DNA of 64,000 nucleotides. It comes from Paenibacillus peoriae. GTDB taxonomy: Bacteria; Bacillota; Bacilli; Paenibacillales; Paenibacillaceae. Of the stretch, positions 46,179 to 54,746 are shown one piece after another (the stretch's first letter is position 1; each line of letters opens with the position of its first letter). The stretch lies in assembly GCF_022531965.1 (NCBI RefSeq), contig NZ_CP092831.1, positions 2,799,001 to 2,863,000 on the forward strand, written 5' to 3'. The translations under genes and the position numbers were made by a program. The notes under the pieces were generated by a model. The model did no database searches and was not told the origin of the DNA. It saw only the letters and a program-made list of their open reading frames with translations.

Positions 46179-47132
46179 ATGGTGGATTCAAGAACTAGTG
46201 AGTGGGATCATTCTACGATCAAGCCAAATCGCAAAATATGGAACCAGATCAAACGTGACTATGAACTATATCTGTTTTTGCTGCCAATCATTATTATTTA
46301 TCTCGTATTTAAGTACTATCCAATGTATGGAATACAAATTGCTTTTAAGGATTTTTCACCAAGTCGGGGAATCTGGGGAAGCGAGTGGGTAGGCTTTAAG
46401 CACTTTATTGATTTTTTCGATTCCTATAACTTCTGGACGATCATGACTAATACGCTTACACTCAGTGTTCTATCGCTTGTATTTAGCTTCCCAGCTCCGA
46501 TTATTATAGCGATTATGCTCAATCAGATGCTGGCCAAGAGATACAAGAAAATTGTACAAACTGTAATTTATGCACCACACTTTATTTCGACCGTAGTGCT
46601 CGTCGGTATGCTTAATGTTTTTCTGTCTCCAAACAGCGGAATTGTGAATCACATCATCACTTGGTTTGGAGGGGACCCCATTATGTTCTTGGCCGACGAA
46701 GGGTGGTTCCGCCCTTTGTATATTTTATCAGGGGTTTGGCAAGAGACAGGTTTTGCTACCATCATTTACCTTGCTGCGCTGGCAGGGGTCAATCCAGAAT
46801 TGCATGAAGCCGCGATCATGGATGGAGCAAGCAAATGGAAGCGCGTAATGCATGTGGATATTCCAAGCATTTTGCCGACGATCGTCATCTTATTGATTCT
46901 CGCACTCGGTAACATTATGGGTATCGGTTTTGAAAAGGCTTTCCTTATGCAGAACGATTTGAATTATGCCACCTCCAATATTATTCCGACCTATGTTTAT
47001 GAAATCGGGATTCAAAAAGCACAATACAGCTTTTCTACAGCAGTTGGCCTATTTAATTCAGTTGTAAATATTATCCTGATAGTCACCGTCAACCGGATCG
47101 CAAAAAAATTGACAGAAACCAGCCTGTGGTAA
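46179..47132 (+). CDS. sugar ABC transporter permease (LplB type) of the fructan locus
   Basis: 317-residue permease. The frame opens at 46146, but AAGGGAG at 46168-46174 selects ATG 46179 (MVDSRTSEWDH). Six transmembrane segments, the LplB-type FKYYPMYGIQIAFKDFSPSR start and the EAA loop LHEAAIMDGASKWKRVMHVD are present. It lies directly behind two LacI-type operators and is the first gene of the fructan operon. No ATPase gene lies nearby. Confidence 0.92.
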   Translation: MVDSRTSEWDHSTIKPNRKIWNQIKRDYELYLFLLPIIIIYLVFKYYPMYGIQIAFKDFSPSRGIWGSEWVGFKHFIDFFDSYNFWTIMTNTLTLSVLSLVFSFPAPIIIAIMLNQMLAKRYKKIVQTVIYAPHFISTVVLVGMLNVFLSPNSGIVNHIITWFGGDPIMFLADEGWFRPLYILSGVWQETGFATIIYLAALAGVNPELHEAAIMDGASKWKRVMHVDIPSILPTIVILLILALGNIMGIGFEKAFLMQNDLNYATSNIIPTYVYEIGIQKAQYSFSTAVGLFNSVVNIILIVTVNRIAKKLTETSLW

Positions 47133-47145
47133 GGGGGAGTTCATT

Positions 47146-48042
47146 TTGAATCAATTATTAAAGAGAAAAAGCAAGGGAGACATGTGGTTTGACATCGTCA
47201 ACTACGTCATGCTGACCATAGTTATGTTGCTTGTATTATTCCCGCTGTATTTTGTATTGATTGCTTCACTCAGTGACCCCAATCTCATCTACTCAGGTGA
47301 AGTATGGTTCTTTCCAAAGGGTTTTACGCTGGATGGATACGGGCGAATATTCAGCGATTCATCTATATGGATTGGATATGCCAATTCGATCTTATATGCG
47401 AGTCTAGGAACATTAATCGGAGTTGCCGTGACCGTATGTGCAGCTTACCCGTTAGCTCGTAAAGGACTGGCAGGAAAGTCGGTAATAATGTGGTTTTTAC
47501 TGATTTCCATGTTTTTTAGTGGGGGGTTGATCCCGACCTATTTGCTGATTAAAGATCTTCACATGCTGAATACGATCTGGGCACTTGTTATTCCTGGAGC
47601 GGGAGGTGTGTTCAATGTCATTATCGTAAGGACTTTTTTTCAGTCGACCATCCCGGATGAAATGTGGGAGGCCGCTTCCATTGATGGTTGTTCCAATACC
47701 AGATTTTTTTGGAGCATCGTATTACCTTTGTCTAAGTCCGTTATAGCCGTAATGGTACTGTATCATGTTGTCGGGTTCTGGAATGGTTTCTTTGACGCTT
47801 TGATTTACTTGAACGATGAAAGCAAGTATCCATTACAACTGGTCCTTCGCAACATTCTTGTCCAGAATCAGGCCAACTCGAGCATGATGATAGACGTGGA
47901 ATCCTATGCAGCGAAGATGCGCGTTACAGAGCTTATCAAATATGGTGTCATCATGGTATCCAGCCTACCGTTGCTGATTTTGTATCCTTTCCTGCAAAAA
48001 TACTTTGTTAAAGGCGTGATGATCGGCTCGATCAAAGGCTAA
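47146..48042 (+). CDS. sugar ABC transporter permease (YtcP type) of the fructan locus
   Basis: 298-residue partner permease starting at TTG 47146, eight bases after the strong site AAGGGGGAG. MFFSGGLIPTYLLIKDLHML and the EAA loop MWEAASIDGCSNTRFFWSIV identify the family; the ending LQKYFVKGVMIGSIKG is typical. Confidence 0.92.
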   Translation: MNQLLKRKSKGDMWFDIVNYVMLTIVMLLVLFPLYFVLIASLSDPNLIYSGEVWFFPKGFTLDGYGRIFSDSSIWIGYANSILYASLGTLIGVAVTVCAAYPLARKGLAGKSVIMWFLLISMFFSGGLIPTYLLIKDLHMLNTIWALVIPGAGGVFNVIIVRTFFQSTIPDEMWEAASIDGCSNTRFFWSIVLPLSKSVIAVMVLYHVVGFWNGFFDALIYLNDESKYPLQLVLRNILVQNQANSSMMIDVESYAAKMRVTELIKYGVIMVSSLPLLILYPFLQKYFVKGVMIGSIKG

Positions 48043-48167
48043 CATTGTCATGGTGCCTGAAAGGGGGGAATGTGCAACAGAATACCTAAATTCAGCATTC
48101 AGACAAGTAAATAACAAGGACAAGGGAAGTTCTCAGCTTGTGGACTGACATAAGGAGGTTATGTACG

Positions 48168-49793
48168 ATGAAATTATTCAAAAGGGCTGGAATTCTAATG
48201 CTGGCTGGAATGTTTGCTCTTAGCGGATGTTCGGGAGGCGGAGGCGAGTCAAAAAATCAGACGGTGAATCCAGATCAGGATGCAAATTTTAATAAAACCG
48301 GTCTTCCGATTGTTAAAGAAGCGGTGACATTAAAGATGGTATCCCCAAAAGCTGCTTTAGCGCCAGATTACTCGAAAATGGAAATATTTAAGCGGCTGGA
48401 AAAACAAACAAACGTAAAAATTGATTGGGAAAACATTCCAGACACTGACTTTGCAGAGAAGAAAAATTTGTTGTTGGCCAGCGGAGATTTGCCAGATGCC
48501 TTTTACGGAGCTGGATTCACAGATTACGATCTAATCAATTACGGTAAAGACGGAACCATTATTCCGCTGGAGAATTTAATTGATAAATATGCGCCTAATT
48601 TGAAGATGCTTCTCGATCGACGGCCTGATATTAAACTAGCCATCACAGCGCCAGACGGTCACATCTATGGGCTGCCGTCGTGGGAAGAGAATAAGCTCGA
48701 TACCAACCCCTTCTTTCACGTCATCAATAAAAATTGGCTCGATAAACTGGGCTTAAAATTACCTCAAACGCTGGACGAATACACGCAGGCTTTGATTGCC
48801 TTTAAAACGAAGGATCCGAACGGCAATGGCAAGGCTGATGAAATCCCATTAAGCTTTATGCACATGCAGTGGTGTAGTGACATTGCTGGCATATTCGGAG
48901 CTTTCGGTCTTCCGGATAATTTGGAACATCGGATCGTCCGCGAAGGTAAAGTGATCTTTACCGCTACGCAACCTCAATATAAGGAAGCATTAAAATATAT
49001 TCATGATAACTGGTATAAGCAGGGGCTGATTGACCCTGAATCGTTCACCCAGGATGCCGCTCAGTATTTAGCAAAAGGCAAAACACCAGATGAAACGCTC
49101 GGCTCCTACGTTTGGTGGGAAGTCGAAGAAGTTGTCGGACCGGAGCGTAGTAAGGATTATGCTCTGCTGCCCCCGCTTAAAGGCCCAAATGGAGATCAAA
49201 TGATTGGTCGCAACAACGGCGGCGGTCCGGGACGAGGTAGCTTCGTGATTACAAAGGAGAACCGTTATCCGGCAATGACGATGCGTTGGATCGATCAACA
49301 GTATGACCCTTACATGGCGGCTCAAATTCACTGGGGTCCGTTGGATGTCGTATTCAAGAAGGACGAAAAAGGAAAATTGGTGAACCTGCCGCTTCCCAAG
49401 GGAGTCTCCGCAGGTGAATTCCGTCAAAAAGTGGCTCCAGGCACAGGAAATCCGGGCGTCATTACTTTCGATGACTTCGGAAAAGTTGTTGATATGGAAC
49501 CCCGAGCTCAGAAGCGTGCTGAGTATTTGGAGAAATATTACACTCCATATATGAAAAAGGAAAACTATGCGAGCATCTTCTTTGAACCGGATGAACTAGA
49601 TAAAATCAATCGGATTGAGCCAGAACTTATTAAATATGTAAATACCCAAAGAGGCAAGTTCATCGTCGATGGCGAGGTAGATGAAAAGTGGGACAGCTAT
49701 GTGAAGACACTCGAGAAGATGGGGCTGAACGAATTAATGGAGATCTATCAAAAAGGGTTGGATCGATATAATGCAAATTTAAAAAATAAATAA
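48168..49793 (+). CDS. fructan-locus solute-binding lipoprotein
   Basis: 541-residue extracellular binding protein. The frame opens at 48138, but AAGGAGG at 48152-48158 selects ATG 48168. The signal peptide ends in the lipobox LSGC (Cys ~24) followed by SGGGG. The mature protein has the family's core (NKNWLDKLGLKLPQTLDEYT, KDPNGNGKADEIPLSFMHM). It delivers sugar to the two permeases upstream. Given its surroundings the ligand is probably a fructo-oligosaccharide, possibly cyclic; that is inference. Confidence 0.9.
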   Translation: MKLFKRAGILMLAGMFALSGCSGGGGESKNQTVNPDQDANFNKTGLPIVKEAVTLKMVSPKAALAPDYSKMEIFKRLEKQTNVKIDWENIPDTDFAEKKNLLLASGDLPDAFYGAGFTDYDLINYGKDGTIIPLENLIDKYAPNLKMLLDRRPDIKLAITAPDGHIYGLPSWEENKLDTNPFFHVINKNWLDKLGLKLPQTLDEYTQALIAFKTKDPNGNGKADEIPLSFMHMQWCSDIAGIFGAFGLPDNLEHRIVREGKVIFTATQPQYKEALKYIHDNWYKQGLIDPESFTQDAAQYLAKGKTPDETLGSYVWWEVEEVVGPERSKDYALLPPLKGPNGDQMIGRNNGGGPGRGSFVITKENRYPAMTMRWIDQQYDPYMAAQIHWGPLDVVFKKDEKGKLVNLPLPKGVSAGEFRQKVAPGTGNPGVITFDDFGKVVDMEPRAQKRAEYLEKYYTPYMKKENYASIFFEPDELDKINRIEPELIKYVNTQRGKFIVDGEVDEKWDSYVKTLEKMGLNELMEIYQKGLDRYNANLKNK

Positions 49794-49818
49794 TCAAACG
49801 ATAGGTGGGGAGAAAACT

Positions 49819-52287
49819 GTGCTTGATGTAATAACCATTGGGGAAGTATTGATAGACTTTACGCCATCAGGTCGTACCACGGGAGGCAACGAGCAGTTTG
49901 AATGCAATCCTGGAGGGGCTCCGGCTAACGTAGCAGCTGCTCTATCCCGTTTAGGAGCTAGAGCGACATTGATTAGCAAAGTTGGGGATGATCAATTCGG
50001 TTCCTTGCTGCACGATACCTTGATGAACGGCGGCATCGACGTGTCTGCGCTTACGTTTACAGATGAAGCCAATACAACGCTGGCATTTGTTCATCTGGAT
50101 GACAACGGAGACCGATCGTTCAGCTTCTACCGGAAACCAGGAGCGGATACATACTTGCGCACGCAGGATGTCCCGTTCGATAGGATTGAAAACTGCCATG
50201 CACTGCACTTTGGTTCTTTGTCGATGACCCATGAGCCGGCCCGTACGGCAACAAGAGCGGCAGTTGTGAAGGCTAAAGAGGCAGGAGTCCTGCTTTCATT
50301 CGATCCGAATATCCGGTTTGCTTTATGGGAGAGTAAAGAGGAAGCGAAACAGAATATCCTTTGGGGCATGAAGTATGCAGATATCCTGAAAATATCGGAA
50401 GATGAGCTCCACTTTATAATGGGTACAACTGATGTGGAAAAAGGCTCGCTAGAGCTGCAACAGCAATTCGGCATCGCCGGGATCTTCGTAACTTTAGCGG
50501 AAAAAGGCTGCTATTACCGATTAGCTGATCATGACGGATATGTGCCGGGTTTTCAAGTAGAGGCCACTGATACGACAGGAGCCGGCGACGCTTTTCTGGG
50601 CTGCTTGTTATATAAGATACTGAAAGCCGGTGTTTATTTGAATCAGCTGACCAAACAGCAAATCATCGGTATGCTAACTTTTGCTAATGCCGGCGGTGCA
50701 TTAGTAACCACACGGAAAGGGGCTCTTCAATCTATGCCGACGACAGATGAAATTACCCAGATAATCGAGACAAATAAACAGCACGATGATGATAGATTTA
50801 GGCCGGGTTTTCATTTTTCACCTCACTCCCATTGGTTGAATGATCCCAACGGATTAGTCTATTACGAGGGAGTCTATCATCTGTTTTATCAGCACCATCC
50901 TTATAGTAACCAATGGGGACCAATGCACTGGGGTCATGCTGTAAGCCAAGACCTGGTTCATTGGGAGCATATGCCTATCGCTCTGTTCCCGGATGAGCAT
51001 GGCGCTATTTTCTCCGGTTGCTGTGTGGTTGACTGGAATAATAGCAGCGGACTGTTCGATGGTTCCCATGGATTGATCGCACTCTTCACTCATGCAGACA
51101 GCTGTCCGGAGACCGAACAACCTCGCCAGCGGCAAAGCCTGGCTTACAGCAGCGATAAAGGCCGAACTTGGCACAAATATGAGGAGAACCCAATACTCGA
51201 CGAGCATGATCTGGTCGACTTCCGGGACCCCAAGGTGTTCTGGCATTCGCCAAGTGCATCCTGGATTATGGCTCTTGTCGCGGGAGACCACGTTCGGTTT
51301 TATCGTTCCGACAATTTGCGTGAATGGTCGTTGTCAGGCGAATTCGGAAAGAGTGAAGGCTCGCATGACGGAGTTTGGGAATGCCCTGATCTCTTTGAAT
51401 TGCCGGTTGATGACAGCGGACATTCCAAATGGGTACTTATCATAAGCATCGGAGATAATCCCAACTGTCCAGAAGGCTCACGCACGCAATACTTTATCGG
51501 AGAGTTCGACGGAAATACGTTCATTAATGACCATCCGGCCGATCATATCCTGTGGCTGGATTATGGCCGGGACAATTATGCGGGGGTCACCTGGTCGGAT
51601 ATAGCTGAGCAGGACGGACGGCGTGTGATCATCGGATGGATGAGCAACTGGAAATATGCTAACCAAACGCCTACCGGGGCCTGGAGAGGCACAATGACTC
51701 TGCCTCGCGTCTTGTCATTGACCAGTCGAGACGAGGGCGTAGTTCTGACCCAAATGCCTGTTCGGGAAATAGAGCAGCTGCGGAAAGGAACGCTCTGCTG
51801 GAATGAGGTTAAGGTTACGCCAGAGGTGCCGTTTACGCAAAAAACGAATGATGTTCTGCTTGAAATTGAAGCGGATATCGACATTCGTTCCGAAGACGAG
51901 GTTCATATTAAAATGAAGTCCTCTGGGCAAAGTGAGACTATTATCGGTTATGACCCTGTGCGCCAATGGCTATTCATCGACCGCTCGAAATCGGGCCTGA
52001 GTGATTTCCACCCGTCGTTTGCGTGCAAGCATGGTGCTAGAATGGTTTCGGAGAATGGGAAGATCAAGCTGCATATCTGGCTGGATCGCAACGCGGTTGA
52101 AGTGTACGCGAATGAGGGCTTGGTTGCACTGACGGATCAAATATTCCCTGATGCTCCGATGGATCGTATTGAGATAAGTGCGAAATCAGGGGAAGTTGTA
52201 GTGAACTCGTTTTATATGCATGCTCTTAACTCCATTCATATTCCTAATGGTCCAACGGAGCAGACATCCAGGAGGGTTGAAGTATGA
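49819..52287 (+). CDS. fructokinase-GH32 fructan hydrolase fusion protein
   Basis: 822-residue two-domain enzyme without signal peptide, so cytoplasmic. Start GTG 49819 with GGTGGGGAG. Residues 1-~316 form a PfkB-family fructokinase: NPGGAPANVAAALSRLGA substrate site and DTTGAGDAFLG with catalytic Asp257. Residues ~322-820 form a GH32 domain with all three acidic residues: nucleophile Asp342 in HWLNDPNG, Asp470 in FRDP and acid/base Glu521 in VWECPDLFEL, plus the C-terminal beta-sandwich. It can thus couple release of fructose to its phosphorylation. The frame is continuous through the junction. It overlaps the next gene by ATGA. GH32 specificity (sucrose, inulin- or levan-type) cannot be read. 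Confidence 0.9.
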   Translation: MLDVITIGEVLIDFTPSGRTTGGNEQFECNPGGAPANVAAALSRLGARATLISKVGDDQFGSLLHDTLMNGGIDVSALTFTDEANTTLAFVHLDDNGDRSFSFYRKPGADTYLRTQDVPFDRIENCHALHFGSLSMTHEPARTATRAAVVKAKEAGVLLSFDPNIRFALWESKEEAKQNILWGMKYADILKISEDELHFIMGTTDVEKGSLELQQQFGIAGIFVTLAEKGCYYRLADHDGYVPGFQVEATDTTGAGDAFLGCLLYKILKAGVYLNQLTKQQIIGMLTFANAGGALVTTRKGALQSMPTTDEITQIIETNKQHDDDRFRPGFHFSPHSHWLNDPNGLVYYEGVYHLFYQHHPYSNQWGPMHWGHAVSQDLVHWEHMPIALFPDEHGAIFSGCCVVDWNNSSGLFDGSHGLIALFTHADSCPETEQPRQRQSLAYSSDKGRTWHKYEENPILDEHDLVDFRDPKVFWHSPSASWIMALVAGDHVRFYRSDNLREWSLSGEFGKSEGSHDGVWECPDLFELPVDDSGHSKWVLIISIGDNPNCPEGSRTQYFIGEFDGNTFINDHPADHILWLDYGRDNYAGVTWSDIAEQDGRRVIIGWMSNWKYANQTPTGAWRGTMTLPRVLSLTSRDEGVVLTQMPVREIEQLRKGTLCWNEVKVTPEVPFTQKTNDVLLEIEADIDIRSEDEVHIKMKSSGQSETIIGYDPVRQWLFIDRSKSGLSDFHPSFACKHGARMVSENGKIKLHIWLDRNAVEVYANEGLVALTDQIFPDAPMDRIEISAKSGEVVVNSFYMHALNSIHIPNGPTEQTSRRVEV

Positions 52288-54557
52288 GCCATGCAACCGA
52301 TAATCGGGGATTGATTATGTATTGGGCCTTCAATGAAGGAACCGGTACAAGCGCTCTGGAGAGCGTATCCCAAGTCCAGGATAATATCCAGTACGTGTTT
52401 AACCAAGCGGAGTTTACTCAACCTTGCCCTCCACGGTGGAGACAGGGGGTAATTGGAAATGGGCTTCTGTTCGATGGTTATTCGACTTACATTGCGCATT
52501 CGTTCGATGAGGGAAATCAGAACACCGAGCCAGAGTATCGATCAGCGTTAAGCATAGGAGTATGGGTAGCCCCACGCTCCTATGAATGGGGGGATGATGG
52601 CAAATTGTCCGCCATCGTGAACCGCTACAACCTGGATCGCAAGCAGGGTTATCTGCTCGGCATGTTCCGTCACGGTTCCTGGTCCTTCCAAGTCGGGCTG
52701 GAAGGAGGAGACTGGAAGGAACTTTGGTCGCCGGACGGCCATGAACTGCCCAAGAATGAATGGTCATACGTGAATGCTGTGTTCGATGGGAACCAAGGGG
52801 AAATCAAGCTGTATTTAAACGGCAGTGAAATCGCTTCAGCTGCCGTGCCTCGTGGTTCCCGCCTGGCTGAGGCGGCGGACACGGATCTTCTTATCGGCAA
52901 GAATAACCATAGCAGCCTGCTGGCGGAAGTGTTCAGCCTGCACATGTTTAGCGGTATCATTGATGAACTCAAGATTTATAATCGGGCGCTGAGCGCGGAA
53001 GAAGTGGCCGCTTCTTATCGGCATGTGCTGGATACCTTTCATGAAGGTATCCGGCCACAATTAAACTATGACGAGATCAAGCTGGACCGAACGCCACTGC
53101 TACTTGATCGGCACAGACCGCAATATCATGTTAGCCCGCCGGCCCATTGGATGAACGAACCTCATGCACCGATCTATTTTGACGGGCAATATCATTTGTT
53201 CTATCAGCATAACCCGCAGGGGCCGTTCTTTCATCAGATCCATTGGGGACATTGGGTAAGTCAGGATTTGGTGCATTGGCGTGATCTACCCGTGGCCCTG
53301 GCGCCCGAAAAGGATCAGCTCGCACCGGACGGGATCTGGTCGGGAAGCGCAACCTATGATGCTGACGGACTTCCTGTCTTGTTCTTTACGGCAGGTAATG
53401 ACAGCGCTTCTCCGAATCAGAGCGTAGCGCTTGCCCGAAGCACTTATACCCTTGACGGAAACCCGGATCTGGTTCAGTGGGTCAAACATCCAGAGCCGTT
53501 GATCGTGCAGAAGAAGGGAATGGGCGCATTTGGGGATTTCCGAGATCCATTCGTATGGAAGGACGATGACGGCTGGTATGCTCTGGTCGGGTCCGGAATT
53601 GAAGGTGGAGCAGCACTGGCATTTGCGTCACAGGATATGCTGAATTGGACGTATAAAGGGCCGTTTTTTAAAGCGGATATTCAGAAGTTTCCTTACCTTG
53701 GACCCATCTGGGAGCTCCCTGTGCTTCTTCCCCTTGGCAGTGACAAGCAGGGAGTGAACAAACATCTGCTGCTTGTCAGCCCTGTGGGGAAGGGAGCGGA
53801 TGTCGAGGTGTTCTATTGGATCGGACAACTTGACAAGCAAAATCTTTCGTTCATCCCCGATCAAGAAGAGCCTCAATTGATTGATGTCGGGGATTTCCAT
53901 TTTACCGGACCGAGCGGAATGGTTGATCCGAAGACCGGCAGAAATATCGTCTTTACGATAGCCCAAGGCGACCGGACCTCCGAGATGGAATATAAGTCGG
54001 GTTGGGCTCATAACGGAGGCTTGCCGTTAAGCGTGTATTTGAGGGATGACGGACGTCTGGGAATAGAGCCGATTCAGGAGCTTCAATCGCTGCGTGGCCC
54101 TAAGCGGCTATCGCTTCGGGACCAGTCATTGGCTGAAACTAATGTGCAGCTTAGGAATGTTCATGGTGACATGCTTGAGATTCAATTGGAATTGGAGCCC
54201 GGCAGCGCCAAAAAATTCGGAATCAAGGTCCGTTGTACGCCGGACGGAGAGGAAGAAACTCTGCTGTATTATGATTGGAATCAAGCGTTGCTCATGGTCG
54301 ACCGCTCGAAAACGACCCTGCATCCTGGAGAAAAGTGCGGAGGGATTCAAGGCGGTAAGTTGGAGCTGCTTGGGGAGAATCTGAAGCTTCACATTTATTT
54401 GGACCGCTCCATGGTCGAAGCTTATGCAAGCGGATTGAAAAGCCTGACAACCCGGGTATATCCGAGCCGTATGGATGCTTTGGGACTCGAGATTTGGGGA
54501 GATGGAGAACCGTTTGTTAAATCCTTGGATATATGGGATATGCAGTCCGTTTGGTAA
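52284..54557 (+). CDS. cytoplasmic LamG-GH32 protein, paralogue of the secreted fructan enzyme
   Basis: 757 residues, no signal peptide, start ATG 52284 overlapping the previous stop (ATGA), GGAGGG upstream. Residues ~10-255 form a LamG/concanavalin-like domain (IGVWVAPRSYEWGDDGKLSA, WSYVNAVFDGNQGEIKLYLN); residues ~275-755 form a GH32 domain. The nucleophile motif WMNDPNG is here WMNEPHAP, with Glu292 in place of Asp; FRDP (Asp421) and IWELP (Glu477) keep the other two acids. It matches the central part of the 1,333-residue enzyme downstream closely throughout. As the internal counterpart of a secreted enzyme it may open or shorten imported (cyclic) fructo-oligosaccharides, as cyclodextrinase does for cyclodextrins (inference). 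Confidence 0.85.
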   Translation: MSHATDNRGLIMYWAFNEGTGTSALESVSQVQDNIQYVFNQAEFTQPCPPRWRQGVIGNGLLFDGYSTYIAHSFDEGNQNTEPEYRSALSIGVWVAPRSYEWGDDGKLSAIVNRYNLDRKQGYLLGMFRHGSWSFQVGLEGGDWKELWSPDGHELPKNEWSYVNAVFDGNQGEIKLYLNGSEIASAAVPRGSRLAEAADTDLLIGKNNHSSLLAEVFSLHMFSGIIDELKIYNRALSAEEVAASYRHVLDTFHEGIRPQLNYDEIKLDRTPLLLDRHRPQYHVSPPAHWMNEPHAPIYFDGQYHLFYQHNPQGPFFHQIHWGHWVSQDLVHWRDLPVALAPEKDQLAPDGIWSGSATYDADGLPVLFFTAGNDSASPNQSVALARSTYTLDGNPDLVQWVKHPEPLIVQKKGMGAFGDFRDPFVWKDDDGWYALVGSGIEGGAALAFASQDMLNWTYKGPFFKADIQKFPYLGPIWELPVLLPLGSDKQGVNKHLLLVSPVGKGADVEVFYWIGQLDKQNLSFIPDQEEPQLIDVGDFHFTGPSGMVDPKTGRNIVFTIAQGDRTSEMEYKSGWAHNGGLPLSVYLRDDGRLGIEPIQELQSLRGPKRLSLRDQSLAETNVQLRNVHGDMLEIQLELEPGSAKKFGIKVRCTPDGEEETLLYYDWNQALLMVDRSKTTLHPGEKCGGIQGGKLELLGENLKLHIYLDRSMVEAYASGLKSLTTRVYPSRMDALGLEIWGDGEPFVKSLDIWDMQSVW

Positions 54558-54626
54558 GACGGTTGTTTAGGCGCTCCTTACGAATGGGGTATGCACAAAT
54601 GATCAAGAAACTTTGCATTCCTCCGT

Positions 54627-54640
54627 TTGGAAACGTTTCA
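54627..54640. promoter_or_regulatory. LacI-type operator upstream of the secreted fructan enzyme
   Basis: TTGGAAACGTTTCA, identical to the two sites before the permease operon, 107 bases before the start codon at 54747. It implies a separate regulated promoter for the secreted enzyme. Confidence 0.7.
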
Positions 54641-54746
54641 TTCATATTCTCCCTTCTTCATGACTATTCATCTTTGTACAAGGAGAGCATTTCGAAATGA
54701 GGTATCGATGTTCGCAAGTATAACAAGTTTCGAAGGAGGCTCGAGA

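Noticed and set aside
54627..54746. N-terminal extension of the secreted fructan enzyme (frame opens 40 codons earlier)
   Set aside because: The extension has no ribosome site and begins inside the LacI-type operator; AAGGAGG and a good signal peptide support ATG 54747.
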